DNA from: Polytrichum commune
Taxonomy: Eukaryota > Streptophyta > Polytrichopsida > Polytrichales > Polytrichaceae
Direction of reading: 5' to 3'
Length of the DNA: 64,000 nucleotides
Assembly: GCA_950295325.1 (NCBI GenBank)
Contig: OX485803.1
Span: 10,600,001 to 10,664,000 of the forward strand
Of this stretch, positions 45,327 to 54,962 are shown piece after piece. A program made the translations under genes and the position numbers. Positions within the stretch are counted from its first letter, which is position 1. Each line of letters opens with the position of its first letter. The notes under the pieces are model-generated. The model worked only from the letters and a program-made list of their open reading frames with translations, was not told the origin of the DNA and did no database searches.

Positions 45327-45815
45327 CTATCTATTATCTTTGAATTGTTTGCTCAAAATCTGCGCGATTATCCAATCGACATAGGCGTCTTCTTTTGCCC
45401 AGACACACTTTTCTGGTGGCGCTAGATGGCATTGGATGATGTTCACGTCGAACTTGAAATCCCTACCCATGAAAAAACAGTGGAAGCACTTGGTCGTGAA
45501 ATTGTTCACAATTTTTTGGATATCCCCTGCATCCACTTCTTGTCCGGGCTTTGGCATGCGCAACCGAGGGAAAAGTGGCTCGTCAGTCATCACTAATGAC
45601 TCTCTTGTCCTCTTCGATGGTGTCGTTTGCCGGCTGGTAGAAGGCGAAGGCGTCTTGCTATCCACCGGTGTTGCTGAAGTAGTGGTTCTTCTTGTGTCAA
45701 CCGGAACCGCTCGCGGCTTCCTCACCAATTGAGGCCTTGACAACCCTACACATTCCTTAGTGTCGCAACCCTTGCTAGCCCCCTTAACAATCTTGCCAAT
45801 TTTTATTTCTAGCAA
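45327..45815 (-). pseudogene. Unrecognised ORF, probable 3' half of a split gene (162 codons)
   Basis: The translation has a basic, Thr/Ser/Pro-rich first half (VRKPRAVPVDTRRTTTSATP...SKRTRE) and a folded-looking second half (MPKPGQEVDAGDIQKIVNNFTTKCFHCFFMGRDFKFDVNIIQCHLAPPEKCVWAKEDAYVDWII) with several Cys. I know no family with this sequence. The ORF upstream on the same strand (47091-46735) may be its 5' half. Confidence 0.45.
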
Positions 45816-45819
45816 ATGT

Positions 45820-46734
45820 TACGAGTGCTAACCCTTCGCATTCCGCCATGCTAATGATTAACTCCTCCTACCCCGGACCTTATAGTTCATAGGAGGGGAA
45901 CCAACCCTCCTACTTTGCTTTTGAGACCTACCCTTTAATCGGTAACCAATTCTTAGATGTGGACTTTCATGCATGGAAGTCCAACCTTATGTTGATCATC
46001 GCATTGCCGGAGTAACACTATAACAACCCGAACCATACTAGGCAACTATGCCCTCACATTGGGCCAAAGCCCACGGAGGCCATGCCGTTTGGCCTCGGGT
46101 GGGGGAGGCCACACCACCTCACCCATATAAGCCTTTAGGCGGGGCCCTTGCCTCACCGTCAAGAAACCTTTTGTCTCTCTACCAAGAGTTAGGGCCAAGT
46201 AGACATTTTCCCTTAGCCGCTGGGCCGGAAGCCCCCAACAGCTTCAGACCATCATAACTTCCTTGTATGATGTCTAATGATAACAAATGACCACTCCATC
46301 TTCCTTTACGCTTCATGTAGATGCCAATGGACTCCTCACTTGCCCCATTTGGGCAAGTATTAAGGAAGTTATGCCTGTTCAAACCTTGGCAGTCCCGGGA
46401 GCCACTCCCAGGCCACTGCTGTACAAGGGCGCTGTCCAGGGACAGCCCCCCACTCAAATTGCCATAACTCCTAGCTCACACCTCCGATTGAGGTGTTCTT
46501 GAGCATTCTAGAATCTACACGCCATAAGCTACGCATAGCTCATGGCCTTACCCTCATGCCTCCTAGTCTGCGAGGGTTGGAGGCGTTCCCAACGCCCAGG
46601 GCCCTCACCCACACTAAGATTACTTGGGCCTTCTCACCAACGGCGCCACAAGTCCTGGGTGTCACTTTGGGGTCCCCCTTGTGCCCATGGTGTTTTAGGC
46701 ACTCCTCTTGGAGAGGTGCGCGACATTCAATGGT
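45820..46734. other. GC-richer insertion between two ORF halves, perhaps an LTR
   Basis: The stretch contains TATAACAACCCGAACCATAC at 46019, a start style common in plant gypsy LTRs, and a TATA-like CCCATATAAGCC at 46120. The base composition (many CCC/GGG runs) differs from the flanks. No second LTR end or target duplication could be fixed. Confidence 0.35.
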
Positions 46735-47091
46735 GGTTTTCCGCTTCACAAGTTGCTGAGATTTTGGTTTGCTCTGCAGGGCCTTGTTCAACACGGTGAC
46801 TGCATGTTTGAGTTTTGTAAACCGGCTTGAAACAATTGTGCTCGATGTACTGCCATCGATGAATATCGACTCCGGTTTAATCATGTCTGGCTCAACACAT
46901 GATTCTTTCACATAAATTGCGTCGAAAGGCTTGGAGAACTGGTGCATGAACATATGGACATTCTGCACATCGGAGTTCTTGAGGATGACGTCCACGTAGT
47001 CTCCAAGAGCTTGAACCGATGCCACCTCCAACCTTGTAAGAGTGGCCCATGTATGTTGCTCCACGGCCCCAACTTTCACAACAAATATCAT
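46540..47091 (-). pseudogene. Unrecognised ORF, probable 5' half of a split gene
   Basis: 47091 to about 46735 reads MIFVVKVGAVEQHTWATLTR...VHMFMHQFSKPFDAIYVKE...FIDGSTSSTIVSSRFTKLKHAV...SKPKSQQLVKRKTTIE. It has a normal protein-like composition. After about 46735 (TTIE) the frame enters the GC-rich insert (ECRAPLQEECLKHHGHKG) and is probably not native. The family is unknown. Confidence 0.45.
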
Positions 47092-47454
47092 TTTATACTG
47101 CGAGGCTTTGACTACTTGTAAAGACCAAGTAAGAACAAGCCCGTCCTTAGGAACGTAGGAGTCATCCTGGGTTGTTTCGTGTTACTGTCATAACACGTTT
47201 GGCACAAGCACGAACCATCTTTCTACGGGTTTTTTCTTTGGGGCCATCTGCAAGGAGAGAAACAACAATGTTAATTTCGGTCGATCGACCCAAACACAAA
47301 TCACACAAGTCTTGGCACATCTGTTTGGGTGGATTGTGTATTGTTATATGTCAACATCATTTGATTTTGATATGGTATTTTGATATTTTTGGTTGGATTT
47401 GTATTTTATGCAACATCAAGGATATGTTGGTAAGTTTAGAAGTTAGAGGTTGTG

Positions 47455-47605
47455 TTTAGGTCGAACGACCCAAACAAGAGGTTGTATGATGTCTTTCGGT
47501 TGACCGACTCAAACAAAATGTTGTGTGCCGTGTTTGGGTCGACCGACTCAAACAAGTTGTTGTGTACTGTGTTTGGGTCGACCGACCCAAATAAGAGGTT
47601 GTGTT
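47455..47605. repeat. 42-bp minisatellite with palindromic unit
   Basis: About four units carry variants of TTTGGGTCGACCGACCCAAA, an almost perfect palindrome, spaced 40-42 bp. Two related half-motifs occur elsewhere (47277-47295, 6365-6388). Because the unit is a multiple of three and lacks stops, both strands show repetitive ORFs (for example NLLFGSVDPNTVHN); these are artefacts. Confidence 0.85.
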
Positions 47606-48174
47606 GGAAGTGTATTGGAAGTGCATGTTTATTATATCCTTTATTGAATATCTCATAGGTCCTCCCACATCCGTTCACCATTATGTGTGGAGTAGTTGAT
47701 GAAATTTAAAGACGCAGTGCAATCTCTTTTGAACATGTGTCTTTATGTTGTTTGTTATTTGCTCCTCACCTAATCACACACCATCAAGTATAGGTGTCCC
47801 ATTAAAAGAGTAACCAATCAACACCCCACACACCTTACTTGTGGTGCACTTTGGCTTGCGGTAGTTCAATGATTTAGTAATCAAGGTGGTATACCTGATC
47901 TCCAAGTTTAACTGGTGATGCATTATGGTCATAAGAAAACAGTCTCACGCACATTCGGTTCTTGAATTTGACGACCATGATCTTGTGATCCACAGGAGCT
48001 TGAACAAATATCACTTCTGCTGCTGCTCAATCTAGTTAATTCTGTAATCGTTAACAAGCTTGCTTCTCAGTAAATTGTTGTGTTCACAAACTTGTTGGGT
48101 ATAGATAATCATTAGGTTTGACAATGTTGAAATATACCTGTTTCATTAATCTTTGTTGGTTGAATTACCTGCAG
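47606..48174. other. No feature seen
   Basis: Exons 1 and 2 of the GST pseudogene that starts at 48175 would be expected here or further upstream; they were looked for and not found. No other signal stands out. Confidence 0.4.
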
Positions 48175-49138
48175 CCCTTTGGAGTTGTTCCCTGCTTTGA
48201 AGACGGTGACCTCATCTTGATTGGTAAGGTCAATACCACTTATAACTATTTATTATTGTTCTTCCTTGTATTTGCAGCAAACCTTAATTGCTGCTGGACA
48301 GTTGAACGATATGTTTGAGCACCTGCCACCGTTACACGACTAGAAACTTGCATTATAGAATTGATTACACTTTGATCTTAGGTAGAGACCATTGTTGGAT
48401 TGGTATTGTCTTTTCTTTTAATACCATTCGGGTATCTGCAAGGGCATGGCTATTTGATGGTATATGTGTTTTTTTTCCCAATCCCATTCCATGCAAGATC
48501 CTTCATACCCAGATAAGTCACCCTAGTATTAATATGAATTAGAAGGACATTGACCCAAATTATGACTCGGGTATACAAAGATCCTCTCATCTTTGACGTC
48601 ATACCCACCAAATATCCATATTTGACTGGTAATACAATTTTGACACCCACGGGTAGGTTCTTTTTGTTACCATTGTAATTGATGTTGCTTATTAATACTC
48701 ATGTATTTACCTATGTACCGGTGCAACATGATTGGGGCTTGTCAATGTAATCTTTTGCGCTTGGGTTATTGATTTGCAGTCTTGGGCCATTTCACGCTAC
48801 ATAGTCAAGAAATACCAGGACCAAGGTGTCCCCTTGCTGGGGAAAACCTCGGAGGAGAGGGCCATCATCAACCAGTGGTGTGAAGTGCAGAGCCAAAACT
48901 TCACCCCAATCACCTTACCTATGCTTCGGGAAATATTTACTGCAGCAAATGAGAAACAACCAATAGATGAGTAGATTGTAGCTGCCAGGGTGTCAAAGCT
49001 CGGGCAACTCTTGGATATTTATGAGGCGCAGCTGTCCAAATACAAGTACATTGCGGGTGACGATTATACATTGGTTGACATATTTCATGCTCCGATGATC
49101 AATAGTCTAATGAGACTCAAGAAGGAAGACTCAGTTTC
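48175..49138 (+). pseudogene. psi-GST-E, phi-class GST cut by segmental duplication
   Basis: Exon 3 (48175-48223, 49 nt) reads PFGVVPCFEDGDLILI with good splice sites. Exon 4 begins at 48780 after TTGCAG, but the two bases AG that complete the split Glu codon are missing, so splicing would shift the frame. It reads SWAISRYIVKKYQDQGVPLL...ERAIINQWCEVQSQNFTP, has a TAG at 48972 (PIDE, stop) and goes on as VSKLGQLLDIYEAQLSKYKYIAGDDYTLVD. It ends at 49138 where duplication copy 2 begins. Exons 1 and 2 are absent. It is closest in kind to GST-A. Confidence 0.88.
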
Positions 49139-49299
49139 ACTTGGTTGAGATTTCAAGAATTGGATCCACTTTAAATTCATCAAATTCTATTTTAACGAGA
49201 CATTTTAATGCGGCCATAGACCTAAATGTGGATGATTGACCATGAACTTGGGCCCGGCCAATTTTGTCTTGAGCTTGGGTGGATGGTGTGTTAAGATGG

Positions 49300-49530
49300 A
49301 GGGCAATGATGATTTGAAGGTACATATCATCCTATGCATCACGGATGAATTGATATACCACTCGTTGGTGTCCCCAAAAAATTGATATATTTGACAGTCC
49401 CTCAAGTATTGCAATTTGTGAAAGGGGATTTTCAGAACAAAATGCTATCAAGAGCCACTTGCTAGCCACTTGCGAGCTTCATTGAAGTTGGACAATTTGA
49501 ATGCTTTGATGCAAGTATCATAATGCGGGA
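49300..49530 (+). pseudogene. hAT remnant with MITE excision scar
   Basis: This is the deleted counterpart of 26351-27345. It keeps PSSIAICERG-like sequence, then KSHLLATC..., then ASLKLDNLNALMQVS. At 49452-49471 the target GAGCCACTT is followed by GCT and a second AGCCACTT, which matches what remains after loss of the MITE still present in copy 1. Confidence 0.75.
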
Positions 49531-50786
49531 TAGAGTTGGTGATAATGAATTGGAAGGCATTATTTGAGTTATGGCCAAACATGAGGAACCGAAGAGTTCT
49601 TAGTTTGGATTAAATATTGTAAGGAGTTCAAACTTCTCTACACTTGTTTTTGGAAAAAATGATTCCATCTTCAATTTTGTGTGAAAGATTAAGATTTTCT
49701 CAACCTATCATTTGAATCACAGTTTTTGATGTTGTCTGTCACATTAAAATGAAGGCCAAAGAAAAAAGTAACCTGTCACATGAAATGAAGGTGGACATGT
49801 AAAAGATGATTACTCATGGGGAACATCATATTCAATAAGTTGAGTTACACATATGACTTTAAGATTAATTCACCTTTAAAACACTACATTCTGAATTTTC
49901 TTAGAGCGTCATATGGTATTTTATTCCATTGGGGTAACTTTTCCAATGACACTTCTTATCAATCAGTTTACAAGTTATGTCATTGCAACTTACTTTTGGT
50001 TCTAACCACTTCTAGTTCAATATATTCCACATCCTAACATGATTTCTGTAAGAAAATATTATGATCATGATGATTAAAATTGGATGAAAAACCACTTAGC
50101 AAGTGACACTTATTGTAGCATTGTAATTCTATAATGCCTCAACATTTTTTTTACAAGGAATGACAAATAATATTAGGTTTACAACTAGACAAATAGTATG
50201 ACAAGTAGTATTAGGTTCACAATTACAATTGGTGACACTATGTACACTAGATAGTGTAGTTTCAAGTTCCTATACATTGTGGCGGTTCTTGTCACATTCA
50301 AGATTGTGAGAATTCATGTCCACATCATCTTGCAGTGGCAAGTAAAAACCTCGAGAGGAGCGTGGAAACATTGCGGAATACATGTCTGTAACATGAACCC
50401 TATCATCCACACTTCTCATTATCTCATAATGAGCAATTTGAATGTCAATTCATTTGGGACAACAAATTTCTATCAACTTCGTTACATTGCCAAAACAACA
50501 TTGCCGACCTTTGAATTGCATTCTTTTCTTGTTTCTTTCGAAAATTCATCTAGCTTCACACTGTTTGATGCCAATGGCACTGGGTTCTTTCAAGTTGTTG
50601 ATGAATACTTTGATGTTTAGTACATGGAATTGGCCTCATATTTGTGAAAGTGGCATGTCAGTTTTCTTTAGGAAAATCAATACACCTCTTGATTATTGTA
50701 GATATCTAGAAATATCATCACAAATCATCAAATATGGCATACACATGCCATCTTGGCTCTAACTCGCATACACGAATCAACTATAT

Positions 50787-51398
50787 AAGTTGCAAGCATG
50801 TCGGTTTTTGTGAGCATTGGATTCTTCAATAAATTTTTACAAATTTTTGGGTTGATTTAACTTCAAACCTTGAATAAAAAAGAGATTGGTTGAGTAGGGT
50901 CCAAATATCTATGGTAATGTGTCATTTTAATATTATTATAATTAAAGGAATGTTGTACATGGATTTAGGAAACAATATGCAAGTTTTATAAAAGATTTGG
51001 TACTTTGTGACTAATGTGACTAATGTGACTAATGCCTAGCCAAGGCATTAGGCACATCAATCACAAAGTACCAAATCTTTTATAACTCTCATAGAGGGAG
51101 GCCTAATTTTCACAAAATTTATACATAGCAAGGCTTCTAGATATTCAAGATTTCTAGAAAAAAAAACTTGTTAAACATTGTTACAACTTCATATAGTGAT
51201 TGAAAAAAAACGGAATTAACTACAACAAACTCTCTATAGATGGTAGTATTAAAAAAAATTAAAGTTAAAAATAAAACCCTTCATAAATCTCCTATGCTTT
51301 AACTAAATGGTGAAAGCTTTGCCCTTGGGCCTAGCGGCACCTACCGCCGTGGCGAGGCCCAAAGCGGCCAAATATGTGCACATGTGCCATGGCTATAT
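50787..51398. other. 612-bp insertion absent from duplication copy 1, with a long hairpin
   Basis: Flanking CTATAT occurs on both sides (50781-50786 and 51393-51398), a possible target duplication. The ends are not inverted repeats. A 100-nt hairpin lies at 50986-51085 and a second, GC-rich one near 51323-51364 (TTGGGCC...GGCCCAA with inner CGGC/GCCG). No ORF. The class is unknown. Confidence 0.6.
50986..51085. ncRNA. Long near-perfect hairpin, possible small-RNA precursor
   Basis: The outer arms TTATAAAAGATTTGGTACTT(TGTGA) and their complement pair without mismatch over 25 bp. Pairing then resumes through CTAATG(TG) to AATGCCT/AGGCATT around the loop AGCCA, with one bulge of about 8 nt where the left arm has an extra ACTAATGTG. 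Shape and length suit a young miRNA or siRNA hairpin, but it may equally be a transposon foldback. Expression is not known. Confidence 0.4.
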
Positions 51399-52390
51399 GG
51401 AGGGTCGGAGGATAACCTTTGAATGACAGTCCTCATCGGTAATTTTATGAATCATCAGCCTCAATACTTTCATTATGCTTGTGTGGCAAGATCACAGCTC
51501 ATCCTAGTGTAATGAATGTCCTCATCAGGATCGGATATATGCTTGTCATTAGTTGGTCATCCCTGACCTTGCCACTCTCTCACATAACAAGAAAGTGATT
51601 CTAACATTATCTTGCATCGTAGTTCAGCATGTGCTTTCAGCAATCTAAAACCCCAGCAAATGTCAAAGCACCACTATTGCGACTTTCGGGAACATCCACA
51701 ACCTTTGAAGCAAACTCAGGGGCTATTGTCCACTTCAGCTTGGCAGGATTATTCAAATCAAATAAAACAAGATGCTGCAAGATCGACTCAATCAACTTCA
51801 GAAAATAACAGATTCGTGAGCACAACCCCTTGCAAACTAATAGTCCAGATGAGTTCAATTGGAACGAGCATGTAGTGATAATACCTTAACTCAGTCACAG
51901 AGACATGTGCATGCCAAGAACTATAAACCGCATTTTGAGCATCAATATACGAGTGTCTTCTGATGACAGCCAAATTGAGTGTTGACATCGTAAATTTCAC
52001 TTGAAAACAATAAAATGTCAAGAACGCAAATGATCCAATCCGTTCCAAAACTATGCTAGTAATAAATAACTCAGATCTACAAACGCCCTTGCACCACATA
52101 CGGAGGCTCTGTCACTGTAGAAACCCATGAGATTGACGAAAGGCTCCCATGTAAATGGGTCGGGGAAAGTCAGAACACAATGACGAGAGAGTGAGTTTCT
52201 TATAGGAAACAAATTGGCTCTGGGTTGTGGGAAACATTTAGGGTTAGAGTTAGGGTTTGCTACACTTTCTATGGAATTTAGTGTCACTATTCGGAATTAT
52301 GCGATGCTATAGCTTTCCACAATATATTTCATTGTTACCAAACAAAGTACACATAAGGACCTGCACCTATTCCGGACACTTTGGCACACT

Positions 52391-53480
52391 TGGGTACTTC
52401 GAGTGATCCATATTATAGGCTGATTATCATATTGGATATCGGCAATTCAAAGCGACTTCAGAAGTCATCCAACACAAACTTAATGAATCAAATTTCAATT
52501 TCTTGCAGGGTATTAAAGTCAGTTCCCATGCCTCATTGTGGTCAGACGCGAATATTCATTTGTGCTGCTCATCTTGCTCGTGCCCCACCTTTTGCGCTCC
52601 CAAAACTATGAGGAAAATGGCTACAGGCATGATTTGGATTTGCAAATCATCTCACACTAATTGCGTGTTCATCTCCTTCAAGAGGTAAGCGCACAGCTAC
52701 AAGTGTCTGTTCAAGTAACATTTAAGGCTAATAAGTTCATGTGAGGCTAATAAGCTCATATTGGGTACTTCGAGTGATCCATATTATAGGCTGATTATCA
52801 TATTGGAAATCGGCAATTCAAAGCGACTTCAGAAGTCATCCAACACAAACTTAATGAATCAAATTTCAATTTCTTGCAGGGTATTAAAGTCAGTTCCCAT
52901 GCCTCATTGTGGTCAGACGCGAATATTCATTTGTGCTGCTCATCTTGCTCGTGCCCCACCTTTTGCGCTCCCAAAACTATGAGGAAAATGGCTACAGGCA
53001 TGATTTGGATTTGCAAATCATCTCACACTAATTGCGTGTTCATCTCCTTCAAGAGGTAAGCGCACAGCTACAAGTGTCTGTTCAAGTAACATTTAAGGCT
53101 AATAAGTTCATGTGAGGCTAATAAGCTCATATTGGGTACTTCGAGTGATCCATATTATAGGCTGATTATCATATTGGAAATCGGCAATTCAAAGCGACTT
53201 CAGAAGTCATCCAACACAAACTTAATGAATCAAATTTCAATTTCTTGCAGGGTATTAAAGTCAGTTCCCATGCCTCATTGTGATCAGACACAGATATTCA
53301 TTTGTGCTGCTCATCTTGCTCGTGCCCCACCTTTTGCGCTCCCAAAACTATGAGGAAAATGGCTACAGGCATGATTTGGATTTGCAAATCATCTCACACT
53401 AATTGCGTGTTCATCTCCTTCAAGAGGTAAGCGCACAGCTACAAGTGTCTGTTCAAGTAACATTTAAGGCTAATAAGTTC
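52391..53480. repeat. Three tandem copies of a 371-bp block
   Basis: Units begin at 52391, 52762 and 53133. The first two are almost identical; the third has a few substitutions (GATCAGACACAGAT for GGTCAGACGCGAAT). Copy 1 of the segmental duplication has one unit (30219-30510), so the triplication came after the duplication. Each unit carries a splice-flanked ORF segment. Confidence 0.95.
52509..53426 (+). other. Exon-like, Cys-rich segment in each 371-bp unit
   Basis: In each unit 176 nt lie between an acceptor-like TTTCTTGCAG and a donor-like GAG/GTAAGC (52509-52684, 52880-53055, 53251-53426). They are open in one frame: GIKVSSHASLWSDANIHLCC and then SSCSCPTFCAPKT. I do not recognise the peptide. 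In copy 1 the acceptor is mutated (TTGCATGG), which argues against a conserved exon. It could be chance. Confidence 0.3.
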
Positions 53481-53517
53481 ATATGTAGCAGGCATCATTC
53501 TCTATAACGCTAAGATA

Positions 53518-54962
53518 TCATTGCGTTTGTTGCTTCAGCCACTTGGCATCCAACTCCACAACCTTCTGGAATGCGGGTCGTGAAATTATGTTCTCAGCCC
53601 ATGCAAGCACGTGAGGGTGGTTTCCATACACTTCCGTCTTCAAGGTCTTCATTAGGTAGTTGAGACTTGGGGCGTGGAAAAGATCGGCGAGGGAGTATTC
53701 ATCGCCAGCAATATACTTGTGCTTGGACAGCTGCACCTCGTAAACGTCGAACACCGGCTTCAGCTTTGCCAGCCCCGCATCGACAACTGCCTCGTTCAAA
53801 GGCTTGTTGGTCACAGCCGAAACGAACAACTCTCTGATCATTGGGGCAACGGCCGGGACAAAGGTTTGGCTCTCCACTTCAATCCATTGGTTGATGATTG
53901 CCCTCTCTTTCAGACTCTTGCCCAGGAGCGGCATGCCCTGGTCCTGGTACATCTCAGCAAAGTATCTTGCAATAGCTCGAGACTCTGCAATAAGTTCAGC
54001 GAATAACATAAAATTAGAGTTGTGGCTATGGCTATGGTTAGAGCTATGGAGGCACTTCAGACATGATGGGCCAATGAGTGCCTTAGCTGACAGTTTTACA
54101 TCAATTGCTAGGTTGAGGATATTACAAGAAAAACAACTGCGACATGCTAAGGATGTACATCATTTGATATTGCAATCTGCGGCACTTCAATTCCTTGTAG
54201 AATATAGATCGTTGTGATTTTGAAGCTCGTGGTGTAGGTGGTTGAGAACTTACCATAGAGTACGAAGTCACCATCTTCAAGGCACGGTACTTGTCCAAAG
54301 GGCTGCAAACATAATACACAACATTATTGATTATTGAATCATACCTAATCTACTCCCAACCAATTATGTTCTCATATAATTATTTAGTGATCTGGGCCCT
54401 CAGAACATGATTACTTCGGTGTTGATATTTAACCAATATGGTGGGGCACACAGTTGAATCTCACCTGCTTTGTTAGATATGCAGGGCTCTTGTGTTCAGC
54501 CTTGAGTAGATCCACAAGCTCTAGCTCCAATACATCGTCAATGTCCACCTTCAAAATTCATTGAATGGTTAGATGTGGATATGAGCTTTACAGCTGAGTC
54601 CATGGAATGCAATAGCAACGACTGATGTCATACATGATGCACAAAATATCAAAACGAGACTCGAGCGCATCATTCTCGATGGACCTCCTCCTACCTAGTT
54701 GATCTGCTAGAGCTAGCCCCCCAGGTAGTAGCTGCAACCCATGGATGTACTCACAAAGCTCTTTTTAGTCCCGGTCTACGTTAGCGTTACGTAGTGACAC
54801 GCAACATGGAAGTAATTGCTGCTCTTTGAACAACGTATCAACCCTGACAGATGTTAGAATTTGCATTTGTGCATGGAAGTTTGATATACCTCTGCCTCCA
54901 AGATGGGCAAAATTGCGCGCTGGACGTTGGTGGTGGTTGTCCCATATAGTTTCATCCCCATG
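53518..54962 (-). CDS. Phi-class glutathione S-transferase GST-D (4 exons, 223 aa)
   Basis: Minus-strand exons are 54962-54891, 54548-54465, 54302-54254 and 53984-53518 (72, 84, 49, 467 nt), all with GT-AG introns. The protein begins MGMKLYGTTTTNVQRAILPI, has VDIDDVLELELVDLLKAEH (exon 2), PFGQVPCLEDGDFVLY (exon 3, the most consensus-like glutathione loop of the three genes) and, from the split codon, ESRAIARYFAEMYQDQGMPLL. The helical domain includes YSLADLFHAP. It should be a cytosolic glutathione transferase. Position 10, where catalytic Ser is expected, is Thr. It is the duplicate of GST-C. The triplicated block lies just downstream of its 3' end. Confidence 0.9.

Noticed and set aside
47436-47681. 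Repetitive ORFs on both strands over the minisatellite
   Set aside because: They follow from a 42-bp unit that is a multiple of three; there is no independent sign of coding.
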